Below are positions 34,871 through 46,422 of a stretch of DNA of 64,000 bases, piece after piece. A model generated the notes under the pieces. The model worked only from the letters and a program-made list of their open reading frames with translations. It was not told the origin of the DNA and searched no databases. How positions within the stretch are numbered: position 1 is the stretch's first letter; every line of letters starts with the position of its first letter. Source of the stretch: Kitagawia praeruptora (taxonomy: Eukaryota > Streptophyta > Magnoliopsida > Apiales > Apiaceae); contig CM075345.1 of the NCBI GenBank assembly GCA_037693485.1, forward strand, positions 115,745,501-115,809,500, given 5' to 3'. The position numbers and the translations under genes are program-made.

Positions 34871-35090
34871 GAGCCCGTTTGGGAAATCTTATTTTTCATA
34901 AATAAGTTACTTATTCTGGAAAAAAGTTAGGAAATATGTATTTTTTTCTGAATTAAGTAACTTATTTTTATAAGATTACGAATATTAAACTCCTCATACA
35001 CATATTTTTCTAAAAAAATATATGTAAATATGAATTTTTTTTCGAAATAAGTAACTTATAAGTTACCGGACAGAATTGCCAAACAGGCTC
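34871..35090. mobile_element. Tourist-like MITE copy 2
   Basis: Ends are GAGCCCGTTTGGGAAATC and, on the complement, GAGCCTGTTTGGCAATTC. TAA is duplicated at 34868-34870 and 35091-35093. Homologous throughout to 24884-25105, including the shared core TACGAATATTAAACTCCTCA. Confidence 0.85.
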
Positions 35091-35093
35091 TAA

Positions 35094-37346
35094 ATAGTTT
35101 GTTTATCTACTGATGCAAGTGCATGTGTTGACTAGCATGTATCCATTTTTACCTACAGTTCTTTCGTTGTTAATCAAGGTTCTTTTCATGTGAGATCACA
35201 TTGTGTCTTTTCAACATCATTTTCAGCTGTTCTTTTACCTTATTATGATCGGTGCGGAATCAGAGAGAAGTTATATTACACGAAAATCTCGACTAAAATG
35301 AAAATAATCGGTGCAGAATCAGAAAGAATTTATATTAAACGGAAATCTCGACTAAAATGAAAACATTAACATTTTTTTATTTCTTCCATTCTAAATCAAA
35401 TACATATTTATTATTTACCTCGCTTGATCTAGAATGATCATTAAAAATAACTATTAAACAGTGAATCTCGAAAAATTTTGAGTCTGGACTTCGTGTATGA
35501 TCTATTATAATATCTGAGTCTATCATATATAGTTAAAAAATAGTTAACCAATCAGAAAATTATTGAATTATTTTAGTATCAATCAGAGACCAATTCTAAA
35601 ATTTAGACCAATCAAATTATATTAAAAGTTTTTCTTATTTAACATTCTCATCTTACTATACTAACCATGGTTGGTTAACAATTTTTAATTTAAATATAGT
35701 AGTTACTTGATTTAGCATCTTACTATACTAATCATGATTGATTAATTCTAATAAATTAGTCAACCCAGTGCAAATTGTTTTTTGAATAAATTAACATTTC
35801 TTTATTCATGATTAATTCATCAATAAAGGAGCAAATTACATGTACTAAAATAGTAAAAATTCCAAATTTCCTTTAAATCACCTTTTTTATAGATTATTAA
35901 TTTCTCAATAAAAGAGCATACAAAATCTATAAAAATAATCAAAATTGAACAAACACATAGTACAATATATCAAATCGAAAAAAATCTTCAATTGTGGTAC
36001 ATACCTCGCTTATATTACTGAAATGTACAACCTTCAACCTTCTTGGCAAGATAATTTAATAGTTTGTAATAATCATGAGAAATATGTATATATTTTTTCA
36101 AAACGTATTTGAGTAACCGATCATAATTACGATTCTACAATACCCAAATCAATGAACTAATATAACAAAATCCAATATATGCGTAAACAAAATCCACCAA
36201 CGGGGTACTAGACACTCAATAAAGAGAGTTATTTATCGAAAAATAGATTAAATTAAGATAAAGAAAAGGGGACTTATCATTCACAATAAGACATCACAAA
36301 ATCGAATATATTGTCAAATATAACCCACCAACGAGATACTTTTTAACAAAAACTAAAATATGGATAAAAACAATTAATAACTTGGTATAAAAATTCAACA
36401 CAAAGAGAGATACTTATTAAGAAGAAACAAAATTAAGAAAAAAAAAAGGAGGGTTCAAGACTTTACACCATATTTTATTTTGTAGCATCTCAATGTTGCT
36501 CAGTTATATAGTTACTTATTTACATAACTTGGATATATAATAATATTCATGTAATTGTCATTGTTTTTTCATTCACGTATTTTATTTCTTTTCGTGTACG
36601 CGAAAAGATTTCGTGTAATTTAGTGTCATGTAGTGTTCGAATTTCGGGTACACGATTTAACTTCATGTCGCTTCGTGCAAGATCATAAAGTACATGACAT
36701 GAATGTACACAATAAAAAAGATTTGTTAGGTCTACGTAAGCGTTTTCTTATGATATATGTTGAAAAACTATACTCATTGTAAAAGGAAAATTAATTTCGT
36801 GTTATTTACCCGATAATTAAATTACAAGTATGCATATATAATAATGCAATTACGTGTTTGTATATTACACACTCGATTTCAATTTTATAGGTATTATTTA
36901 TTCTAACAAGTTAGTCAAATAGAAAGAAGATGGGTGATACTCATTTTCAAATGTTTTATTTTACCTTTACGAGTAAAAGAAAACTAAAATTTTATATAAC
37001 ATGTTTTAATAGGAAAAGAATAAACCAACATACAAAGTACTCCCGTAAACTCTAATAGGCATATCGTATTTTAAGAGTGCAATATATTAGATTTGTTTGG
37101 TTGATTGATAAAATTTATTTTTTTGATATAAATCAATTCACTAATAAAAAAACATAATTAATAAAAGTGATATGAAACAAATACATAACAAACTAGATTA
37201 CACGGAAATTTGCTTTGTCGCAATTACGTTCATTTCATGGATCTTGCACAGTAGTAGTGGAGATCCTTTCACATATTGTTGCAATATGTAACCTATTTTT
37301 AGAGATTATCTAATGATTTTTTGCGGTCGTGAGAAATAAGTATATT
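35094..37346. other. AT-rich spacer with one short tandem duplication
   Basis: No gene seen. A ~60-bp unit containing ATCGGTGCGGAATCAGA and ATCTCGACTAAAATGAAAA is tandemly duplicated at 35247-35365. A direct phrase near 35650-35740 (atcttactatactaa, twice) is the only other repeat noted. Confidence 0.5.
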
Positions 37347-37354
37347 TTAATATG

Positions 37355-37790
37355 TAGGGATGGCAATTTTTACCGACCCAATGGATACCCGATCCATACC
37401 GACCCGATTGGATCTTACCGAACCCGAATATTTGGGTTTGGGTTTGGGTTTATACTGGCGTGTATAGTTTGATTTTCTGTGTTGATTGCTTCGTGTGTGT
37501 CGAGACTGTTGCCGTGTGTAATGTGTACGTGATTGTGTGCGTGTATCGGCGTGTGTGATTATTGTGTGTGGGCGTGTGATTGTGTTGCTGCGCCCGAATT
37601 AATCTAGTAACGTTTTATATTTTCGGGTTTCGGTAAAACCCAAACCCGATTGAAACCCGACGGGTTCGGGTTCGGTTTTAGCATTTTGGGTTTTTCCGGG
37701 TTTGGGTTTGGGTTCGGGTTTGGATATCAAAAACGGGTTCGGGTTTGGATTTGGCTAAACCCGTTTCGACCGACCCGATTGCCATCCCTA
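37355..37790. mobile_element. hAT-type MITE with 8-bp target duplication
   Basis: Perfect terminal inverted repeat TAGGGATGGCAAT, followed by repeated inverted acccga/tcgggt motifs. Flanked by ttaatatg at 37347-37354 and 37791-37798. The 8-bp duplication is typical of hAT elements. The 'FGFGFG' frame across 37650-37838 comes from gggttt repeats and is not a gene. Confidence 0.88.
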
Positions 37791-38178
37791 TTAATATGTA
37801 TTCGAAGAATTGATCACGACATATACAAATATTTTTAATGAACTTATATAAATATTATAGGGATCCATGATATTAAACATTTAAATATATCAAATTCTCA
37901 TAAGAACAAAAACCCAAAAAATAGGTAAAATTTTATTAAATTGGTAGAAATATTCTAAAAAAAAAGAGAAATTAAATGAAAATTAAAATTAAGAAAAAAC
38001 AATAAAGAGGGCTTTTGTTTCTTACCGGGAGTTGTAAATATTTTGGTGATTGGATGATGATATTAATATTAATACGATTTATATGAATTGTCGAATAAGT
38101 AATTTTATACTTATGTTAATTTATATTCTAATAATTTTTTTTCTAAATAATAATTAAAATAAGATGTTTATATTAACA

Positions 38179-38225
38179 AAGTAATACATTTTACCGGTCA
38201 GTACGTATTACGGGTATAACGCTAG
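38179..38225 (+). other. Possible diverged Helitron 3' end
   Basis: ACCGGTCAGTACGTATTACG then GGTATAACG precedes CTAG (38222-38225) and T. The implied stem is imperfect, and no 5' TC end was identified, so this is weak. Confidence 0.25.
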
Positions 38226-38227
38226 TT

Positions 38228-38650
38228 AGGATTAATAATCAAGTCAAATAAAAATTAAAACCAAATGGATATTGAAGTAATAACTATTACTCCCTCCATC
38301 CCATAATAGTATTCTCCCATAATAGTAATTATCTGCATAGGGTAATTAATCAAATTATACTCTTGATTTTTCAACTATATGAACGTAATATGCGTTAAAT
38401 TTTGTAAACACGTTCACCAAACCAATTAGCGAGACACTCTAGTTAGCGTATTTGGAGAGGGAAAATGTCCGCCCAGAACTATCTCATGTATTATTTGAAG
38501 ATTTGAAATTTTAATAAAATCTTTCATTTTGTGGTAAAAAAATATAAATAAATAAATCAAGTCAAATAAAAATAAAAACGAAGTGGATGGATATTGGAAT
38601 ACTAATTATTATTCCCCGTCCCATAATAGTAGTCTCCCACAATATTGTGG
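38228..38650. repeat. ~324-bp direct duplication carrying a Stowaway-like left end
   Basis: Segments at 38233-38326 and 38554-38650 match: aatcaagtcaaataaaaat, gtggatattg, then TACTCCCTCCATCCCATAAT or ATTCCCCGTCCCATAATAGT. The matching right end (ggagggag) is absent, so these are truncated elements duplicated in tandem. Confidence 0.6.
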
Positions 38651-38970
38651 TCTTTTGAGTGAATTTTTTTTCTCATATTAAATGTCCATTTCCAATGTTG
38701 GAATCAATTTTCCTATAGTGTCCTTTTTAAAAAATATAAACAATTAATGAGGAATGTTCAAAAGTATAAATTAGCTTATGTTTTTAAAAAATAAATACAT
38801 TTATAATGGATATAAGAGAAAAAAATATTATCTAGTAAATTAATTTTTTTAAGATGTGTAATTTTTTGAAAAAAAAAATATATTATAGAAGTATTAAGTA
38901 CGTACGTCAACTCAAATTTACAGTAATTTCAAAACAAGAAAATAGCTGAAGTATACAATCGTGGTCTAAA

Positions 38971-39165
38971 TAGTGTTGCAGATTTCGGAAATCGGAACTA
39001 TTCGGTTGAGTTACCGATTTATGATTTATCGGGTGATTTGGATGAAAAATCGGTGATTTATTCACCGATTTTTGTAAAATTAACCGAATCAATTCCAAAA
39101 TTTTGACCGATTTTTAACCGATTTATCTGCGATTTTTTATAAATCGGCCGATTTCTATAACAATG
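38971..39165. mobile_element. hAT-like MITE (195 bp)
   Basis: Left end TAGTGTTGCAGATTTCGG; complement of right end CATTGTTATAGAAATCGG. Near-perfect 8-bp flanks ggtctaaa / ggtctaat. The interior is filled with accgatttt/aaaatcggt motifs in both orientations. Confidence 0.7.
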
Positions 39166-39682
39166 GGTCTAATAGGAAAAATGTGATTCAAATTGCTTGA
39201 AATATGGAGTGGCATGTAATAATTGTAACTGTGTCTAGGAAATGCCGAAAGCAGTCACAAAATTCAAAGCAATGGAGATGTATATGATTGGTAACATACA
39301 TACAGAGTTATATTTCAACTTTAAGGATTCCATTAACAATCTCACACGCACATACGAGAAACTTTGCTTTTTATAATTGATTTGATTCGGTGATGGAGAG
39401 ATTTGGAAACAAGGTAATGATAAAAACAAAGAGATAGAGATGGAGGGGGCCGGCAAACAAAAAGTGGAGTGGGTGATAAAAATATGCAACTTTTTGTGAT
39501 GTAGCTTTTGGTCCGTTTCAGACTCAGCTGACCTGCTCTACCTCCCAGCCATGGTCTGCATTTTTCTTGCCAACTTTAAAAGATTTACCTTGAACTGATC
39601 AGCTGATTACAATTTACAACTACAAAACATTATTACGTGCGCAAAATTACATTATTCATTACAATTTCATTGTATAATATTT

Positions 39683-39930
39683 TCTCCGTTCCTATTTAAA
39701 TATTTATTTTAACTTTGATTCACTTACCCTCATCCAAGTTTGATCTTAATTTCACAAATATTTATTAATATTTCGATATTTTAGAAATTTGAATATTATA
39801 ATGTATGACATTGTTTCATATTTATATATACATATTGGTTGACAATTACAAAATTTTAAAAAATTAAGGTCAAAATTTGGTCAATGGCTGAATCAAAGTG
39901 AAAAAAGACATTTGAATAGGAATGAATAAA
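39683..39930. mobile_element. Probable Stowaway-like MITE, diverged
   Basis: Left CTCCGTTCCTATTTAAATAT with ACTTTGATTC pairs with the right-hand GAATCAAAGTGAAAAAAGAC and ATTTGAATAGGAATGAAT. TA flanks are not preserved clearly. Confidence 0.5.
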
Positions 39931-40691
39931 ATAGCTACTAAAATGTTACTACATCTCACGCATATTGATAAAATTGTTAAGTTATCGATTTTTCAAAAAT
40001 TTGAATATATTAGGTAAGCTGAGTTATGATATCATATCATATATTCAACACTTCTTCACTGGAATGTCCATTATTTGGGTCAAAGAATGAATTTCTAATT
40101 CGTGCCTTTTTTATCCTAAATTTCAGTAAATTTTGATATCATGTTAAGTTATCAATTATTTTAAAAATTTAAGAGGTTAAAAAAATGAATTTATCCAGAT
40201 TATATTATATATTCAACAAGATTAGATCTATTGAAGCACTGCTTGGCGGTAGACTGAATTTTCGATAAATCTATAGTAAACTAATTGATTGTCGCAAAGA
40301 ATCTATCTTATATATGGACTTGTGTGATGAGGTTGAAATTGGGAGGGCATGAATAATAAATTAATCAAAACTCCAACGCACGGGGCTAAACAACAATTAG
40401 CATGCAGCTAACTGTTTACTCACCTAATGAACTTTTTTTGGCCGCGGAAGATAATACAAACAAATTGCTACATCTTGATTCACTACATTGTTGATGCTAG
40501 AGCAGTTGAGCATTGGGAAGAGCTAAAATATAGTAGTAATTTTTTAACATTCAAAAGTATTGTTATTTGGATTAGTTGGTGAGATTCCACTGCTCTCACC
40601 ATTGAAATAAGAGCTAGACTTGTCGAAACCCTAGTTCGTGTGCCAGCTTGTAACGGCAGATCCCTTTGTTTAGGTATTTAGTCTTCGTGTA

Positions 40692-41276
40692 TAGGGGTGA
40701 ATATTCGGTTCGGACCGAATAATCGAAGCAATTCGGTTTTTTTTGGTTTTTTAATCGAAATTACCGAATTAATCGAAATATATAATAAATAATAACATTT
40801 ACATTTTATATGTAAAATAATAATATTTTATATATAAAATAATAATTTTTATATGTAAAATAATAATATTTTATATCTAAAATAATAATATTTATATTTT
40901 ATATGTAAAATAATAATTTTTTATATGTAAAATAATATTTTTTTTATATTTTACATGTAAAATAATAAATTTTTATAAGTCAAATAATAATTTCTATATG
41001 TAAAATAATAATATTTATATTTTACATGTAAAATAATAATTTTTTATATGTAAAATAATAATTTTTATATGTAAAATAATAATATTTATATTTTTATATT
41101 TAATATTTAAAATAAAAAATATAAATATATATAATTCGGTTATTTCGGTAAAATAACCGAAATAACCGAAATAAATATTTCGGTTCGATATTCGGTTATA
41201 ATATTTGGGCTTATTCAATATTTTGATAATTCGATTTGGTTCGATTATTTTACCGAATTATGAATACTCACCCCTA
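40692..41276. mobile_element. Foldback element with ttcggtt-rich arms and internal minisatellite
   Basis: Left end TAGGGGTGAATATTCGG; complement of right end TAGGGGTGAGTATTCATAAT. Arms are packed with ttcggtt/aaccgaa. The centre (about 40785-41110) is a tandem array of ~20-24 bp units TTTTATATGTAAAATAATAA. Flanks do not show a clean target duplication. Confidence 0.6.
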
Positions 41277-41961
41277 GTGACGTATGTATCGTTCACAATT
41301 CTGAATTACATGAAATTCGGAATCGTGTACAAGATATATTAGTTCGAAGACATACGCTGGCCAGTATTTGGAAAATTGGAGGGCCAAATGAGTGTTCCTT
41401 TTTCTTTTGCTGTAAGCTTTTAATTTTTAGCTTTAACCGAAAATAAAAAGGAAATAAAATGTTATAGGACACTGCAAAATTATTTGCATACATATTGTTT
41501 AGGTGAATAAATGCATTTGCATGAGTAAGTGTATGTCTGCTTATACCATAAGAAGATCGACGAAAAATGCTAGAGGAAACTCATGACTAAATATTAGCTG
41601 CTCTTTTCGTATTAATCTTGCTTTTTTCATACTCGAAATAAATTTGTTGTTACTATTTTTTTAATTTTTACCAACAACAACTAATAAGGGTATTACAATT
41701 TTCATCGTTTATATCTTCATATAAAAGGGTGCCACCACATTATCAATTTTACATGAATAAACCTAAATATCAAGTATTGTCGAACAAACTAGTTTCTCAT
41801 ATTGAACACAAGCAGCGTGAACCGTTTCGAGTAAACACGAACTACGGAGAATGTGTTAAGCCAATGGACAAATCCACAGGAAAATCACAACCCTCTTTCA
41901 ATATTTTATTATTGAAGGTGAGGATCAAATTCTTCACCTATCATATGATATTATAGAAAGA
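41277..41961. other. Unassigned spacer
   Basis: Frames at 41293-41493 (minus) and 41729-41956 (plus) show no known motif. Nothing else was recognised. Confidence 0.45.
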
Positions 41962-41966
41962 GTATC

Positions 41967-42221
41967 TAATGACTAACATAGATATAACGCTAGTAGAGTA
42001 AGAAATGCTTAAGAACAAAAGAAAATACTGCTCAAAATAAGCTTCATAGCTAAGATATTCTGGGGAGCAAAATACAAGACAAAATAAATAAACATTGCTC
42101 AGGTTTCTTGTACAGAAAGAGAGTCTTTAAATAGGAGAAATATCTAGAGTTATTGGAAAATGTGACAGCTAATCATTTCCTTATTATTGGAATATTCTGC
42201 TGAACTCTTCATTCCTTAATA
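41967..42221 (-). repeat. 3' LTR of copia element
   Basis: 255 bp, missing a ~36-bp segment present in the 5' LTR. The polypurine tract (plus-strand CTCCCCCTC) is adjacent at 42222-42230. Confidence 0.9.
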
Positions 42222-42228
42222 CTCCCCC

Positions 42229-42563
42229 TCAAGATGGAAGAGAACTCGAAGAGGAAACAGCCAGCTTGTTGACATGTGAATTGTGGAGCTGAACTGGAAG
42301 GATCTTTGTAAATATATCAGCAACTTGTTCTGTAGATGAGATTTTCTGAGGAAGTATATTGCCAGCTTTGATCTCATCACGCACAAAGTGACAATCTATT
42401 TCAACATGTTTTGTTTTCTCATGTAAAACAGGATTAGCAGCAATGACTAGTGCTGCTTGATTATCACAGTAAAGAATAGCAGGTGATAAATTAGTGAGAC
42501 CCAAGTTCTTGAGGAGATTAGTAAGCCAGGAGATTTCACAAGTAGTAATGGCCATAGCACGAT
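42229..42563 (-). pseudogene. Copia RNase H C-terminal tail, severed by the solo LTR
   Basis: It continues the RNase H after the solo LTR: AMAITTCEISWLTNLLKNLG, LYCDNQAALVIAANPVLHEK, HVEIDCHFVRDEI and EQVADIFTK. The codon at the break (cgt) is repeated as part of the acgat target duplication, so the two parts match exactly once the insertion is discounted. Confidence 0.9.
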
Positions 42564-45500
42564 TGTAATAACCCTAACTTTAGCAATGCTACAGTGATCA
42601 CATGAACAGTAAATTTTGAGGATTTAGAGAAATGGTATGTAGGTACTCAATAATGGAAACATAAAATGAATAAACAGAAACCGCTGAAACTTTATAACGA
42701 GATTAAGCGATCGAATCAAGAATTGAGGATATTAATATTAGAAGTCCAAGGCAGGATATATTATGAGAGGGAAAAAGAATTGAGGATATAATCCTAGAGT
42801 AAAGAGAATGCAAACAAGTTAGTGAGCGAGTTTGAGAATGCTTGAGAACCCGAGAGATAACCGGGAGAGCAACTTCTGAGAAAAAGAGAATATACCAAGG
42901 ATATTGGATCTAATACCTACTTGAGGATTAGAATCACCCTAACACACTAATATATGATGTGGGAGAGGATATCATATATCCAAGGAATTTATAAAGGAGA
43001 AACCACTGAGACGATCACAGAAATCCTTCGATGAATCCAGCAACTAGAAACTCTTGGACAAGGCCCAAGTATAAAACCAATAACAAGATATGGGCCTTAA
43101 CATTGGCCCAATCACATTCAAGGGATGATTTTAAGTGGATTAAGAAGGGAAGTACCAAAGTAGAAGAATTATAAGACTTAAAGGATGTTGGATGCAATTT
43201 ACATAAAGCTAAGGACTTTCTTGCAAAATTCAAAGATAAGCATTAACAAGGAGCCAACAATTGGCTCTTTCTCATTGGTGGACTTCAAACACACTTAATT
43301 AAGAGATAAGGCAGCTGATGAAAAGAATAAAAACAAGCCTTTCAAGTCATTATTCAAGAGAAAAAGCAAGAAAACATCAATCTCTCCAATCTGCCAAACA
43401 GGAACCAAGCACAAAGAAAAATTCATATCTCCATTTCTATCCATGATAAAATCACCAAATTTTAACCATAACTTCTCCACTCCATGTGTAAGGTTCGTGC
43501 AAAATTTCATGGCCAACAAAGTAGTATAGCCTAGTCAAATCCATGCTCAAAGTTGGAGAACCCAATCTGTCCAGTTTCTGTCCAGCGGAAAGATGGAGCT
43601 CAAAACCATATCTAGGAAGCTTTGTATTTGGTGAACTATATCTCAAATCAAAGCTTATATAGAGGCCAAGATGTGGTAAAAATTTGAGAGCCAAACTCTT
43701 ATTTTTCGATTTGTTATGATTTTTACAAAAGTGATGATGAATAGTGACCCTTAGAAACTAACTTGATTTTTATGGTTCTTTTAGTTGATTCAAGCTAGTA
43801 TAAGGTTGATTAAGGATATATCAAGGATTTTTAAGGGTTGTCAAAGCTTCAAGAAGGTATAAACATGCTTGCCCTTTTATATTTATAATGGATATTGAGT
43901 TAATTAGTGATTTAGTGGTGTAAATGTTAAGATTTTGATGTTATATGTGTTTGTAAGTGATTAAAGTTGAATATGGAAGGAGTATGTGTTTGTAACCATG
44001 GTTGGTAAGATGACCACATGGTGTAGGTGATGGTGTATAAGGTAGATGATTGATTTGGAGGAGTTTGATTTTGGAAAGTATGAAAATATAGCCGTTATAA
44101 TGTCCGATTTTCGTTAGACCAATAATCTGCCCTGTTTTTGGACCCTTAACCCATGCGGTAGGCTACTGTCCAGACCCCCAAATGACCATGATGAGATAGA
44201 GCTTGGTTCATAGATCGTTTTGATATAAGGTGCGCTAAAATCTGATGAACGGTTTAGGAGAAAAGTCAGTTTTAGTGAAAGACATTCGAAAACCGAGAAA
44301 ACGTAATTGTATCAACTTTGAGGCTAAAGTTACCATACTTAGATATTTTAATAAGTCACGAAATTTTGGGATAGTGTAGTAGGGTGGTCAGAGGACCCTT
44401 TACAGTTGACCTTGCATTAAAATTCGAAATCTATATTTTCTGAGAATTTTTACAGTCGAGTGTGGTTATTAAGGGGAATGGTGGAATATGCTAAAACTTA
44501 GATCGAGTTTAAAAATGGTTAAGTGCATGTAAACTTTTGGTGCATAAAAACCATGTTAAACTTATAATATGAGTTAAGGGTGTTATGGTGTAGAGATTAA
44601 GTGATTAAGTGGGATATATACTAATGGTGATCCTTTCGTTCCTATAGAAACGGGAGACGAACTCAGGATTCCACATACTCGCTTTAGAGATCCAGGCAAG
44701 ATCTTTTCTATCCCTACTTGGAAATTATTTATCTTCAAAGAAACTTGATTTCATGAAATATATATATGTGATGCTATTGTTACTATATTGTTAAGAAATG
44801 ATTTTCCTTGATTATTGATGTAAAAAGGGAAGGTATATGAGTATGATATGAATATGGATATGAGTATGAGTATGAGATGGATATGAATATACATAGAGAT
44901 GATTATGCATGAAGTGAACATGCCTTATGATTAAAGATATATAAAGGAATGGTATCAGTTGTTATCTAAAGATATATAAAGGAATGGTATCAGTTATTAT
45001 TTAGGGTTATATGATTTATAATATTATATTCTTTCTAAGTATTGTGATTTAATAAATATTATTGAATGGTATTTAATACTTTTGAGATAAATGGAATACT
45101 CTACGTTTATAAAAGCATATTGATTTCATTGAATACAGAGGAGATGTCTGAGTCATAATCAAAGTATTATGACATATATAATTTTTAAAGGTGATGATAA
45201 ATGGAAATGGAAATGATATATGTGAATGAAAATGCGAATGGAAACGGAAAAGTGGAAAAATGTGAAATGGTATTTGATAATGGTCAAATGATTTGAAAAA
45301 GGGGGATTGCAACAAAAAGCGTAAGAGGCTGTGTGCGGCACATTCCAGCATCCAATATTTTATTTCGGCACGAAGATGCCAAGGGAGGATGTAGCAGGTA
45401 GCCTTCCTCCAGGGTTGATTACCAGGTAGGGATCATCCCTTCTACTAGTAGTAAACAGAGAGCGGATACGGTCAGGCGACTGATCATCGTCCTACGTATC

Positions 45501-46417
45501 TGGCGCCAGCAGAGATCCCCAAAACTTGAAAGAAAGAATTGAAAATGGTTTTCAGATTTCTATAACTGAAAACAGAAAAGTGATATGGAATGATGGAATT
45601 ATTGTTACAAACGAAGAGAAACTGATTTTATATTAATTTATATGATTGTTGCATAAGACGGAAATGAGAAGATTATACCGAGAGATTTGTTCAAGTTTTT
45701 ATATTATCTTGAAAGATTACACTGAAATGATATATTGATGGTTATAGCATTCAAGAAGAGGGACTGATATTATATGATGTTAGAAGCGAGACTGATGGAA
45801 TGATACTATATATTTCTTAGGTACAAGGATAATTGGAAAGTGTATATACATATTCAATGGAAATAAAATTCTTCCATAATAACTGAAGATGCTTTTGTCC
45901 ATTGTATATATACAACGGTTTATTTTCCTTTGATGTTAGTAGATAGAAATTATCTTGCTGAGCTATTTTGGCTCATTCTTGCTACTTATCTATATACAGC
46001 TAGGAACGCCAATACTTCGCAGAACGCCCCGCAAGAGGGTAGGGGAAAGGCGACCTTCTAAGAGCACGCTAGCATCGATTCCTGAGGTAGCGTAGAGGCA
46101 GACGGGTTCTGAGAGCTTATGTATAATTAAGGGTGTAAGAATGTAATAAACTTTTGATTGTTGGAACGCTTCATATCGAAGTGTCATTCAACAATGTACT
46201 TAAGTATGATCCTGGTTTGTAATAACTGTTCAACTCTTAATTTTATTATGGTAAATGTTGTTCTCTGAGCATATGACTGGTGTGTGTGTGTGTATTATTG
46301 CGGGGTCAATGGCATAAGTATTAGTTGTAAAAAAAAAAAACTCAAGAGATATTGATATTGAATGGAAATTGGTCCGTGATGGCCCGGATTTATGACCCCG
46401 GATTTGGGGCTGTCACA
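42564..46417 (+). mobile_element. Giant solo LTR (3.85 kb), copy 2, inserted in copia RNase H
   Basis: Begins TGTAATAACCCTAAC and ends GGGGCTGTCACA. Perfect 5-bp flanks acgat (42559-42563 and 46418-46422). Blocks at 43425-43513, 43675-43755 and 45360-45490 match copy 1 at 2068-6923. Contains no gag, pol, primer site or polypurine tract. Frames at 43015-43694 and 45073-45351 have no motif. It inserted after the copia element was already in place. Confidence 0.9.
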
Positions 46418-46422
46418 ACGAT

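Noticed and set aside
37650..37838. ORF rich in Phe-Gly repeats
   Set aside because: It is read through gggttt repeats of a hAT-type MITE; no independent coding evidence.
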